Of a stretch of 64,000 nucleotides of DNA, positions 51,712-59,009 are shown piece by piece. The stretch is from an uncultured Oscillospiraceae bacterium (lineage in GTDB: Bacteria; Bacillota; Clostridia; Oscillospirales; Ruminococcaceae). Where the stretch lies: NCBI GenBank assembly GCA_910583935.1, contig CAJTZM010000005.1, positions 61,522 to 125,521 of the forward strand, read 5' to 3'. Below the pieces are notes generated by a model. It was not told the origin of the DNA. It did not search any database and worked only from the letters and a program-made list of their open reading frames with translations. Both the position numbers and the translations under genes were made by a program. Positions within the stretch are counted from its first letter, which is position 1, and the number at the start of each line of letters is the position of its first letter.

Positions 51712-52452
51712 TTACAGCTCCTCCTCTGGCACGGATACGTCTGCGACGCCTTTTTCCTTACGTTTTTTCTGCCTGTTATGGTAATGCAGATAAAACAGTG
51801 CACCGGCAGAGAGCAAAAACAGCACCGCGCAAATCCAGGAGACATAATGAAAATTGATAAACCACAGCTTATGAAACTGAATACCATCCAGAGGAATATC
51901 CATGCACAGAACGGTCAGAACCTTTTCCCCGTCCATAACCGGCGCGGCGGCGACGATGATCGTGCCTTCCTCAGATTTGATCGCCTTGCGGACGAAGCCG
52001 CCGGTGCTGTTTCCGTCAAAAATGTCGTCCAGCAGCTGCTTGACCTCCTTGCCGTACCGTTCGAAGGAAAAATCCGAGCCGATGGGATGATACCCCTCGG
52101 TTTGGGACTGGACATATTGGGAATCCAGCACGTAGAAATATCCCATATTGTTCCGGGTTACCGTATATACATCCTGAAAATGATAGTGAGCCCGCATCCG
52201 CTCCAGCAGTCCGCATAGACTCCGATAAGCGGAGGAATCGCTGGGATATTCCTGCAAAAGCCGCAGAGAGGTGGCGCTGTAATGGCCCATGGCAATGGCA
52301 ATAGCGTCGCCTGAAAGCATACTTTGGCTGCCGGCCTCCTCGATCTTATCAGACTTCCGGCTAATGGGCAGCGTAATTCCCACAATAGTCAGCAGAAGGC
52401 TGAACAGCATTACCCCAATGAGAATAAGGGTAAGATTTTTGGTTTTAAACAT
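51712..52452 (-). CDS. two-pass membrane protein with a Cache-like extracellular domain
   Basis: The 246-residue protein has a membrane segment at about residues 6-28, an extracellular domain of about 170 residues, a second membrane segment at about 205-227 and a short basic/acidic cytoplasmic tail. The extracellular part (QDVYTVTRNNMGYFYVLDSQ, GSDFSFERYG, TIIVAAAPVMDGEKVLTVL) resembles the single-Cache fold of chemoreceptors and sensor kinases. No kinase, methyl-accepting, HAMP or cyclase domain follows, so this is a sensor module without an output domain. AAAGGAGG precedes the ATG at 52452. It may be a solitary sensory subunit. Confidence 0.75.
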   Translation of the reverse strand: MFKTKNLTLILIGVMLFSLLLTIVGITLPISRKSDKIEEAGSQSMLSGDAIAIAMGHYSATSLRLLQEYPSDSSAYRSLCGLLERMRAHYHFQDVYTVTRNNMGYFYVLDSQYVQSQTEGYHPIGSDFSFERYGKEVKQLLDDIFDGNSTGGFVRKAIKSEEGTIIVAAAPVMDGEKVLTVLCMDIPLDGIQFHKLWFINFHYVSWICAVLFLLSAGALFYLHYHNRQKKRKEKGVADVSVPEEEL

Positions 52453-52685
52453 AAAAGCTTCCTCCTTTTTGGGAACAGCCTGAACCTGCTTTGATGAAAA
52501 AGGGAAAACCCATCTTGACGAGAGCGAGAGAGTCATATGAAAAAACAGACCCCTTGCCGGATTGCCGCATGTCTTTTGTTTTTTTGGTCAACAATCCTGT
52601 GGATGGGCAGCCCAAAACGCAAAAGCCGGTTTTTATTTTTGAGGTCATTATAGCATGCAAAGGGCAAAAACACAATTGCGGCCGC

Positions 52686-52714
52686 TTGTTTTGTGTAAAA
52701 AACTGTGTTAAAGT
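52686..52714 (+). promoter_or_regulatory. possible promoter of trmB-queG-FemAB
   Basis: TTGTTT and TAAAGT have a 17-bp spacer, 32 nt before the trmB ATG. The rest of the 294-nt gap (52453-52746) shows no gene. Confidence 0.45.
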
Positions 52715-52746
52715 AAAAAGAACACAGAAAAAAGGAGCGAGGCCCC

Positions 52747-53418
52747 ATGCGGATGCGAAAAAAAAAGTGGGCGGTACCGGAACTGGAAGCGAGCCCATTG
52801 TATATAAAGGACCCCGTCGGTTTTAGGGGACGCTGGCAGCAGGCGTTTGCCCAGCCGCAGCCGCTGTATCTGGAGCTGGGATGCGGCAAGGGCGGATTTG
52901 CCGCTGGGTTTGCGCTGGAGCATCCCCAGGTGAACCTGCTGGCGGTGGATATCAGCAGCAATATGCTGGGGGTGGGGCGCCGAAAGATCGACGCGCTGTT
53001 TTGCCAGGCAAACCGGCAGCCGGATAATGTGCGCTTAGCCGCTTACGACATTGAACGGATTGGCGAGATGATGTCGGACCAGGACCCGATAGAAGGGATT
53101 TTTATCAATTTCTGCAATCCCTGGCCCCGCCCGCGGCATTTTAAAAAGCGGCTGACGCATCCCCGCCAGCTGGAGAAATACAAGGCTTTTTTGCGTTCCG
53201 GCGGGGAAATCCGCTTTAAAACAGACGATGATATGCTGTTTCGCCATTCTCGTCAGTATTTTCTGGACTGCGGTTTTTCAATTCGATGGGAGACCTGGGA
53301 TTTGGCTCACAGCGATTTTACCGGCAACATCCGCACCGAGCATGAGGATATGTTCGAGGCCGAGGGGATCCCGATCAAGGCGCTGATTGCCGTATGGACA
53401 GGGCGGAACGATGGATGA
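52747..53418 (+). CDS. trmB: tRNA (guanine(46)-N7)-methyltransferase
   Basis: It adds m7G46 to the tRNA variable loop. The 223-residue protein has the SAM motif LYLELGCGKGGFAAGFA, the acidic loop VDISSNMLGVGRRK, the family signature INFCNPWPRPRHFKKRLTHP and FKTDDDMLFRHSRQYF, with the C-terminal NIRTEHEDMF. AAAGGAG precedes the ATG by ten bases. It overlaps the next gene by 4 nt (ATGA). Confidence 0.96.
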   Translation: MRMRKKKWAVPELEASPLYIKDPVGFRGRWQQAFAQPQPLYLELGCGKGGFAAGFALEHPQVNLLAVDISSNMLGVGRRKIDALFCQANRQPDNVRLAAYDIERIGEMMSDQDPIEGIFINFCNPWPRPRHFKKRLTHPRQLEKYKAFLRSGGEIRFKTDDDMLFRHSRQYFLDCGFSIRWETWDLAHSDFTGNIRTEHEDMFEAEGIPIKALIAVWTGRNDG

Positions 53419-54248
53419 AAAAAAAAGAAATCGGCGGATTTTTCGCACAGGCCGGCTTAAACCATTGGGGAGTGGCCTCCTTTGCGGATACGCTGCCGCT
53501 GCTGGAATGCCGCGGACGGTCCCGGCTGCCGGAGAACGCCCGGTCGGTTATTGTCTGCCTGCTGGGGTATTACGCGGGGGAGCGGCCGCATAATATTTCA
53601 CGATACGCCTGGGCCAGAGATTATCATCTGCTGGCCCAGGAACTGATTTCCCCGGTGGTACGCCGGATGAGGGAGCGGTGGCCGCAGCGGAATTTTGCGT
53701 TTTTTACCGATAATTCGCCGGTCCGCGAGGTGACGGCCGCCTATTTGGCGGGATTGGGCTTTATAGGAAAAAATGGTCTGCTGATCAGTCCGGATTACGG
53801 TACGCATCACTTTATTGCTGAAATTGTCACCGATCTTTGGCTGGTGCCCTCCGCGCCGCTGACGGGAGCGTGCGGCGACTGCCGCCTGTGTCTGGACGCC
53901 TGTCCTCAGAGGGCCCTGTCCCCCCAGGGGGTCGATAAAAGCCGTTGCCGCTCTTACATCACCCAAAAAAAAGGGGAGCTGTCCCCCTGGGAGGAGGCGC
54001 AGGTAAGGCAGGGGGGCCTTGCCTGGGGATGTGATATTTGCAGCGATGTCTGCCCATACAGCCGCCCCCCCAGACTGACGGATATCCCTGCGTTCCGCCA
54101 GAATCTCAGCGGGCTCCTTCGCGAGGAGGATTTGCCAAAGCTTTTAAAGGAAAAGGCCTTTGGATACCGGGGTCAAAAGATTTTGCAGCGGAATCTGCGC
54201 ATAATAGTGAGAAAACCGTCCGGCAGCGGAACGGAGATAGGAGAGTAA
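53415..54248 (+). CDS. queG: QueG-like epoxyqueuosine reductase, short form
   Basis: QueG reduces epoxyqueuosine to queuosine in tRNA with cobalamin and two 4Fe-4S clusters. This 277-residue protein keeps the cobalamin-binding N-terminal half (TDNSPVREVTAAYLAGLGFI, then GKNGLLISPDYGTHHF) and both cluster motifs (CGDCRLCLDACPQ and WGCDICSDVCPYS). It lacks the C-terminal helical repeat of full-length enzymes (about 370 residues). It could be a short QueG or another reductive member of that superfamily. The start at 53415 overlaps the trmB stop. Pairing with trmB supports a tRNA role. Confidence 0.75.
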   Translation: MKKKEIGGFFAQAGLNHWGVASFADTLPLLECRGRSRLPENARSVIVCLLGYYAGERPHNISRYAWARDYHLLAQELISPVVRRMRERWPQRNFAFFTDNSPVREVTAAYLAGLGFIGKNGLLISPDYGTHHFIAEIVTDLWLVPSAPLTGACGDCRLCLDACPQRALSPQGVDKSRCRSYITQKKGELSPWEEAQVRQGGLAWGCDICSDVCPYSRPPRLTDIPAFRQNLSGLLREEDLPKLLKEKAFGYRGQKILQRNLRIIVRKPSGSGTEIGE

Positions 54249-54252
54249 GCAT

Positions 54253-55287
54253 ATGACGGAAATTTTGCGGCCGGAACAATATGAGGAGTACGAGAAGTTT
54301 TGCCAGGGCCATCCGCAGGGCGGCTTTACCCAGTCCACCCGGTGGTTTCAGGTGAAAAATAACTGGAAAGGCGAGGTTGTAGTCGTACGGGATGATGACG
54401 GAAAAATCGCCGCCGGCTGCGCCGTATTGGTGCAGAAGCTGCCGCTTTTTGGCGCTGCGCTTTTATATGCGCCCCGCGGTCCGGTGTGCGACCTAAACGA
54501 CCGGCCGCTTTTAAAAGAGTTAAAAAGCGGTTTGGACCAGCTGGCAAAGCGCCATAAGGCCTACCAACTGAAATGGGACCCGGAGGTCCTTTCATCGGAT
54601 GTATCCACCGCTCAGGCCATGAAGGAAATGGGGTTTACCCTTTTTGCGGGTCCGGAGGGCTTTGAGACCATTCAGGCGCGGTTTAACTACCATCTTTTTT
54701 TAAATGGCCGCACCGAGGAGGAGCTGTTTAAAAATCTGACCCAGAAAACCCGCTACAATGTGCGGGTGGCCCAAAAGCGCGGCGTACAGATTCGGGTGGT
54801 CGGGCAGGAGTATTTGGACGATTTTGTTCGTATTATGCAGACTACCGGCGAGCGGGATGGCTTTCGCACCCGGCCCAAAAGCTATTTTGCTCGGATGCTG
54901 GAGGCCTTGGGAGAGCATGCGCGGCTGTATATGGGCTTTTACGAGGGAACGGCCGTCTGCGGTGCCATTGCCACCAACTATGCGGGAAAGACCTGTTATG
55001 TATACGGCGCGTCGGACAATGTCTATCGAAATGTGATGCCCAATTACCTGATGCAGTGGGAGATGATTCGCTGGGCGGTGGAAACCGGCTGTACGCTGTA
55101 TGATTTCCAGGGAGTATCCGGCAATCTGGACGAAAACGGGCCCATGTATGGACTGTACCGCTTCAAAAAAGGCTTCAATGGTCAGCTGGATGAGTTCGCC
55201 GGCGAGTGGAATTACACCTATCGCCCGGTAATCGGCAAGCTGGTGGATTTGGCCATGGTCCTCCGGGGAAAATGGAAAAAGCATTGA
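54253..55287 (+). CDS. FemAB-type peptidoglycan aminoacyltransferase
   Basis: FemX/FemAB proteins add amino acids from tRNA to the lipid II stem peptide. The 344-residue protein has two GNAT-like domains. GGFTQSTRWFQVKNNW is at the N-terminus, KTRYNVRVAQKRGVQIRVV marks the start of the second domain, and GASDNVYRNVMPNYLMQWEM with YDFQGVSGNLDENGPMYGLY forms the catalytic-side signature, ending in RFKKGFNGQLDEFAGEW. No charged coiled-coil insert is obvious. It follows the queG-like gene by 4 nt. Confidence 0.93.
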   Translation: MTEILRPEQYEEYEKFCQGHPQGGFTQSTRWFQVKNNWKGEVVVVRDDDGKIAAGCAVLVQKLPLFGAALLYAPRGPVCDLNDRPLLKELKSGLDQLAKRHKAYQLKWDPEVLSSDVSTAQAMKEMGFTLFAGPEGFETIQARFNYHLFLNGRTEEELFKNLTQKTRYNVRVAQKRGVQIRVVGQEYLDDFVRIMQTTGERDGFRTRPKSYFARMLEALGEHARLYMGFYEGTAVCGAIATNYAGKTCYVYGASDNVYRNVMPNYLMQWEMIRWAVETGCTLYDFQGVSGNLDENGPMYGLYRFKKGFNGQLDEFAGEWNYTYRPVIGKLVDLAMVLRGKWKKH

Positions 55288-55336
55288 TTTTTCACTAATT
55301 TATACAAATTTTACAGCTTTGTAATCAAAAAACCTA

Positions 55337-55365
55337 TGGCAATCTCCGGAAAGTTGTGCTATAAT
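55337..55365 (+). promoter_or_regulatory. promoter of darA-holB-ricT
   Basis: TATAAT at 55360-55365 has a TGC extended -10 and a weak TGGCAA 17 bp upstream, about 40 nt before the darA ATG. Confidence 0.6.
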
Positions 55366-55405
55366 AAATACAAGACATAAAGTCGTGCCAAAAGGAGGGC
55401 TATAT

Positions 55406-55729
55406 ATGAAATTGATACTTGCGATTGTTTCCAGCGACGATAGTTCCATGGTTTCTTCCGCGCTGACGAAAAATGGATTTTCGGTCACAAAGCTGGCCAC
55501 CACCGGCGGCTTTTTGATGAGTGGAAACACTACGTTCCTGATTGGTACTGAGGACGAAAATGTGGAAAAAGCTATCGGCGTAATCGGCGAGCACAGCAAA
55601 AGAAGAAAACAGATGGTTCCTTCCTCTGCGTCTTACGGCGTAGGGATGTACACCTCCTTCCCGGTAGAGGTTACTGTGGGCGGGGCAACCATCTTTGTGT
55701 TGGATGTTGAACAGTTTAAAAAGCTGTAG
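55406..55729 (+). CDS. darA: cyclic-di-AMP receptor DarA (PstA)
   Basis: This PII-like protein forms trimers that bind c-di-AMP. The 107-residue protein has LAIVSSDDSSMVSSALTKNG, KLATTGGFLMSGNTTFLIG (ligand-binding T-loop side) and a late VGGATIFVLDVEQF. AAAAGGAGGG precedes ATGAAATTG at 55406; the earlier in-frame ATG contains this ribosome site. Linkage to holB and ricT matches the conserved yaaQ-yaaR-holB-yaaT order of Firmicutes, here without yaaR. Confidence 0.95.
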   Translation: MKLILAIVSSDDSSMVSSALTKNGFSVTKLATTGGFLMSGNTTFLIGTEDENVEKAIGVIGEHSKRRKQMVPSSASYGVGMYTSFPVEVTVGGATIFVLDVEQFKKL

Positions 55730-55746
55730 GCTGGAGCAAAAAGAAA

Positions 55747-56706
55747 ATGCCGCTGTTCGATGGGTTTTACGGAAATAGCAAAGCGAAAGAGGCGCTCGTC
55801 TTTTACCAAAGAGACGGGCGCTTTCCGCATGGGATTTTGCTGGAAGGCGAGGAGGGCACAGGCCGGCGGACCTTTGCCCGGCTGATTGCGGCCGCCGCCC
55901 TTTGCGAGGGAGAAAAACCGCCGTGCGGTCAGTGCCGCCACTGCAAAAAAATCCGAAAGGAGATTCACCCGGACGTGCAGACAATCGGGCCGGAGCCGGG
56001 AAAAAAATCCTTTAAAAAGGAGCAGGTGGAATGGCTGCGGGCCGACGCGTGGATTAAGCCCAACGAAGCGCCGAGGAAAGTGTACATCCTCTGCGAAACC
56101 CAATATATGACCGCCTGGGCTCAGAACGCTCTGCTGAAGCTATTGGAGGAGCCGCCTGCAGGGGTGCTTTTTATCCTCACCTGCGACAATCGCTTTAAGC
56201 TCTTGGAGACGGTGCGTTCCCGGGTGGTGACGCTGCCGCTGGAGGGACCGGGCCCGGAGCTGACCGCCGTGGCCCTATTAAAAGAAAATCCGTCGTTGGG
56301 CGAAGAGAAGGCCGCGCAGACGGCGGTACAGGCTGGCGGCAATCTGGGGCGGGCCAAGCGGCTGTTGGCCGACCCTGCGTTTTTGTCGCTGGGGGAAAAG
56401 GCGGGGTCGCTGTGCGAAAAAATCGACGGCGCGGATTGGTTCGGCGTTTTGCAGCTTCTTTCCAGCTTCGAGGGCGACCGGGAAGGTCTTATCGCGTGCT
56501 TAGAACAGGTCCGGCAGACGCTGACGGAAGACACAAAGCTTTCCTATACGGCGGAAAAGAGCCGAAGATACCGAATTCTTCCGTTGCAGGCGGCCAAAGT
56601 CCTTGGTATAATAGACAAGGGTATGGAATATGCTCGCCAGAATATGGGTATGCCGCTGCTGACCACCTGGCTGGCCGCCGGAATCGGCAGCGCTTTTGAA
56701 GAATAG
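55747..56706 (+). CDS. holB: DNA polymerase III delta-prime subunit
   Basis: This is a clamp-loader subunit for replication. The 319-residue AAA+ protein has a P-loop-like EGEEGTGRRTFARLIA in which the usual Lys is Arg, so it is probably not an ATPase, as is common for delta-prime. It also has a zinc module (CGQCRHCKKIRKEIHPDV), ILCETQYMTAWAQNALLKLL and LLETVRSRVVTLPL with the SRC-like arginine segment (SR). It lies between darA and ricT. Confidence 0.92.
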   Translation: MPLFDGFYGNSKAKEALVFYQRDGRFPHGILLEGEEGTGRRTFARLIAAAALCEGEKPPCGQCRHCKKIRKEIHPDVQTIGPEPGKKSFKKEQVEWLRADAWIKPNEAPRKVYILCETQYMTAWAQNALLKLLEEPPAGVLFILTCDNRFKLLETVRSRVVTLPLEGPGPELTAVALLKENPSLGEEKAAQTAVQAGGNLGRAKRLLADPAFLSLGEKAGSLCEKIDGADWFGVLQLLSSFEGDREGLIACLEQVRQTLTEDTKLSYTAEKSRRYRILPLQAAKVLGIIDKGMEYARQNMGMPLLTTWLAAGIGSAFEE

Positions 56707-56718
56707 AATGGAGGAGCC

Positions 56719-57591
56719 ATGGCGGAAGTAATTGGAGTTCGGTTTAAGCAGGTAGGAAAGGTGTACTATTTTGACCCCGACGGCATCGAGGTGCAGAAAA
56801 CGGACAGCGTCATTGTAGAGACAGCCCGGGGAATAGAATGCGGCGAGGTGGCGATGGAAAACCGTCAGGTAGGCGATGAGAGCATTGTGAAGCCGCTTAA
56901 AAAGGTGATCCGCAAGGCTACGGGGGAGGACTTGGCCCAGGTGCGGAAAAACCAGGAAAAAGAGGCTGCCGCCGCAAAAATCTGCAATGAAAAAATTGCA
57001 GCCCACAAGCTGGATATGAAGCTGGTGGATGTGGAGTATACCTTTGACAATAACAAAATTCTGTTTTACTTTACCGCTGACGGGCGGGTGGATTTCCGGG
57101 AGCTGGTTAAGGATTTGGCGTCGGTCTTCCGCACGCGTATTGAGCTGCGGCAGATCGGCGTGCGGGATGAGGCCAAGATGCTGGGCGGCCTTGGAATCTG
57201 CGGCCGGCCCTTCTGCTGCGCCACCTTTCTGGGCGAGTTTCAGCCGGTATCCATCAAGATGGCCAAGGAGCAGAGTCTTTCCCTGAATCCGGTCAAAATA
57301 TCCGGCACCTGCGGGCGGCTGATGTGCTGCTTAAAATATGAGCAGGAGGCATACGAGGATCTTTTGCGCACCACGCCGAAGGTGGGCGCGCTGGTGGGAA
57401 CCGCTGACGGAAAGGGCAAGGTGGTAGAGGTCAATCTGCTATCCGGGCTGCTGAAGGTCCGACTGGACGCCAATCCCGACGCGCCGGCGCGGATTTACCC
57501 CAAGGAGGAGGTTCGTCTGCTGCGGGATGGGAAAATCAAGGTGGATAAAAAAGAGATGGAAGCCTTTAAGGAAATGGCTGATATCCAGTAA
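56719..57591 (+). CDS. ricT: PSP1-domain protein RicT (YaaT)
   Basis: RicT belongs to the Y-complex that speeds mRNA maturation with RNase Y and influences sporulation and competence in Bacillus. The 290-residue protein has the PSP1 fold with VEYTFDNNKILFYFTADGRV, DFRELVKDLASVFRTRIELR and Fe-S/zinc-type cysteines in GGLGICGRPFCCATFLG and GTCGRLMCCLKYE. A GGAGGAGCC ribosome site precedes the ATG. It is the third gene of the cluster, 12 nt after holB. Confidence 0.94.
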   Translation: MAEVIGVRFKQVGKVYYFDPDGIEVQKTDSVIVETARGIECGEVAMENRQVGDESIVKPLKKVIRKATGEDLAQVRKNQEKEAAAAKICNEKIAAHKLDMKLVDVEYTFDNNKILFYFTADGRVDFRELVKDLASVFRTRIELRQIGVRDEAKMLGGLGICGRPFCCATFLGEFQPVSIKMAKEQSLSLNPVKISGTCGRLMCCLKYEQEAYEDLLRTTPKVGALVGTADGKGKVVEVNLLSGLLKVRLDANPDAPARIYPKEEVRLLRDGKIKVDKKEMEAFKEMADIQ

Positions 57592-57624
57592 AACGAACAG
57601 CGCTTCTTGAGCGCCGAAGCAGGT

Positions 57625-57656
57625 CCCCCCTTGTCTTTTTGGCAAGGGGGGCTTGT
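57625..57656. terminator. hairpin between convergent ricT and DUF6809 genes
   Basis: CCCCCCTTG and its complement flank a 9-nt loop. The T run after it is weak (CTTGTTATT), but the stem is very stable. Confidence 0.6.
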
Positions 57657-57967
57657 TATTCAGCAGTTGACCCTGTTCCCTGGGTGTACGAATTGTCCTG
57701 AAGCACCTCCAGCATCAGCCGGGCGCCCAAGCGAAAGCCATCGGCAAACATTTGAGAAAGCTCATAGGGCAGCTCGTCAATCTGCTCATCCAAAATCTGG
57801 ATGAACCGTTTGTCCAGAGGGGGGTTCAGCTTTCGAAGGCTCTCGGTAAAATCCCTGTAATGGCGGCGATTTCTTTGGCGGATTTCCCAGTATTCCTTTA
57901 TTTGGGGAGTGTATTGTTCTGCTGGGTGGAGCTCTCCGTCGTACAGAGCGGACAGAACACTTTTCAT
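57656..57967 (-). CDS. DUF6809-like small protein
   Basis: The 103-residue helical protein starts MKSVLSALYDGELHPAEQY and ends with FADGFRLGARLMLEVLQDN. This pattern is common in Clostridia as the DUF6809 family, which is often next to mobile or phage-like regulators and has no known function. AAAGGAAG precedes the ATG. It has a full-consensus promoter overlaid with tandem GTTGYC repeats, and is divergent from a ribbon-helix-helix gene. Confidence 0.78.
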   Translation of the reverse strand: MKSVLSALYDGELHPAEQYTPQIKEYWEIRQRNRRHYRDFTESLRKLNPPLDKRFIQILDEQIDELPYELSQMFADGFRLGARLMLEVLQDNSYTQGTGSTAE

Positions 57968-58007
57968 CTGTAGTACTTCCTTTCGTGCTTGTTTTACGTC
58001 TTGGGTA

Positions 58008-58052
58008 GTTGCCTATTTGTTGTCTATTATAAATAGTTGCCATTATGTTGTC
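58008..58052. repeat. four GTTGYC direct repeats over the DUF6809 promoter
   Basis: GTTGCC (58008), GTTGTC (58019), GTTGCC (58036) and GTTGTC (58047) form two pairs, each 11 bp apart and 28 bp from one pair to the next. The two roughly 21-bp units match at about 17 positions. They overlap the -10 and -35 boxes. Helically phased direct repeats of this size suit a ribbon-helix-helix repressor, such as the one encoded at 58118. Confidence 0.6.
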
Positions 58053-58054
58053 AA
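58026..58054 (-). promoter_or_regulatory. consensus promoter of the DUF6809 gene
   Basis: Minus-strand TTGACA and TATAAT match consensus with a 17-bp spacer. The tandem GTTGYC repeats overlap both boxes. Confidence 0.8.
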
Positions 58055-58117
58055 TCGCTTTTCAAAGAAATTTTTTGATGATATCCTGTCGTTACAATAA
58101 AAAAGGAGGCCAGCGTT

Positions 58118-58351
58118 ATGCCGAATGCACCGTATAAGAATCCCCACTATGCTCTGCGCATTCCAACCGAAACGATGGATAAGCTCAAATATATTGCGGC
58201 CCGTTCCGGCCGCTCGGCCAATAAACAAATTGAGTTTCTCATCCTCCAGCATATCGAAGCGTGGGAAAAGGATCATGGTCCGATTTTGTTTGACGATGGG
58301 TTTGTGCCGTGGTCCAGAACGAAAGAGAAAAAAGAAAATGTACAAGAATAG
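58118..58351 (+). CDS. ribbon-helix-helix (Arc/CopG-type) DNA-binding protein
   Basis: The 77-residue protein has an Arc-like core: the beta strand HYALRIPTETMDKLKYIAA, then helices SGRSANKQIEFLILQHIEAW. A basic and acidic tail (RTKEKKENVQE) follows. It should bind DNA as a dimer and is a candidate regulator of the repeat-bearing promoter 70-110 bp upstream. AAAGGAGG lies before the ATG. Its last codons overlap the start of a broken XRE regulator gene, so the two were an operon. It could also be the antitoxin-like part of a decayed pair, but no toxin is seen. Confidence 0.82.
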   Translation: MPNAPYKNPHYALRIPTETMDKLKYIAARSGRSANKQIEFLILQHIEAWEKDHGPILFDDGFVPWSRTKEKKENVQE

Positions 58352-58594
58352 AGCAGTGGATGGTCAGAATAATATTTGTGGCCAAAAAATCAAGGTAATC
58401 AGAGAAAAGCTTCTGGGAAAGCCCTCTTAGCGGCAGTTGGCGGAGAGGCTTCAGGCGTTGGGGCTGGATATAGACAAAATGCGGTGCAGAGAATTGAGAG
58501 TGGAAAACGGTTTGTAACGGATATTGAGCTCAAGGTGATTGCACAAGTGCTGCGGGTGGACTATCAGGCGCTTTTGGATTGTGAAGACAGCTGA
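58338..58594 (+). pseudogene. broken XRE-family regulator
   Basis: The frame starts MYKNRAVDGQNNICGQKIKV and stops early at TAG (58428-58430), where family members have Gln (S-Q-R-Q-L-A pattern). The same frame then continues RQLAERLQALGLDIDK. A one-base shortfall in an A run near 58480 then moves the rest (NAVQRIESGKRFVTDIELK, then VIAQVLRVDYQALL) into another frame ending at 58594. The joined product would be a normal helix-turn-helix_3 protein of about 85 residues. Two independent lesions argue for a real pseudogene; a sequencing slip could explain only the frameshift. Confidence 0.82.
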
Positions 58595-58705
58595 CGCATT
58601 GTCTCCATACATTCTCGGCAACGAAAAAGCCCATGACGCGATTAAGGTCCCGGTGCGCTCGAAGGGAGAATCCTCTCGCAGTTAGAGGAAAATCGCCGGA
58701 AACGG

Positions 58706-58733
58706 TTGATTTTTTTGTAGAACGTGATACAAT
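58706..58733 (+). promoter_or_regulatory. promoter of the ferredoxin gene
   Basis: TTGATT and TACAAT have a 16-bp spacer, 30 nt upstream of the ferredoxin ATG. Confidence 0.6.
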
Positions 58734-58763
58734 ATTTTCAAAATGATAGGAGGTGGATGGAGA

Positions 58764-58934
58764 ATGGCATATGTAATTTCTGACGAGTGCATCAGCTGCG
58801 GCGCTTGCGAGGCTGAATGCCCGGTTTCCGCAATTTCTGCCGGTGACGGCAAATACGTGATCGACGAGGGTACCTGCATCAGCTGCGGCGCCTGCGCCGG
58901 CGTTTGTCCGGTTGGCGCTCCTGCCGAGAAATAA
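58764..58934 (+). CDS. 2[4Fe-4S] ferredoxin
   Basis: The 56-residue clostridial-type ferredoxin carries low-potential electrons in fermentation. Two cluster motifs are visible, CISCGACEAECPV and CISCGACAGVCPVGAP, related by internal repetition. AGGAGG precedes the ATG at 58764; the earlier ATG contains it. It is a single-gene unit with its own promoter and a strong terminator, as expected for an abundant protein. Confidence 0.97.
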   Translation: MAYVISDECISCGACEAECPVSAISAGDGKYVIDEGTCISCGACAGVCPVGAPAEK

Positions 58935-58945
58935 GACTCGTACAT

Positions 58946-58981
58946 AAAAAAGGGTTCCTGCCAAAGCAGGAACCCTTTTTT
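58946..58981 (+). terminator. terminator of the ferredoxin gene
   Basis: A perfect 16-bp stem (AAAAAAGGGTTCCTGC with its complement) has a 4-nt loop. Its A/T flanks let it also serve the convergent GntR gene. Confidence 0.9.
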
Positions 58982-59009
58982 ACTGGAGAAGATGAGCGGG
59001 CAAAACAGC

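Noticed and set aside
58118..58594. Toxin-antitoxin pair (RHH plus XRE)
   Set aside because: Both products are DNA-binding; no toxin-like protein is present and the second gene is broken.
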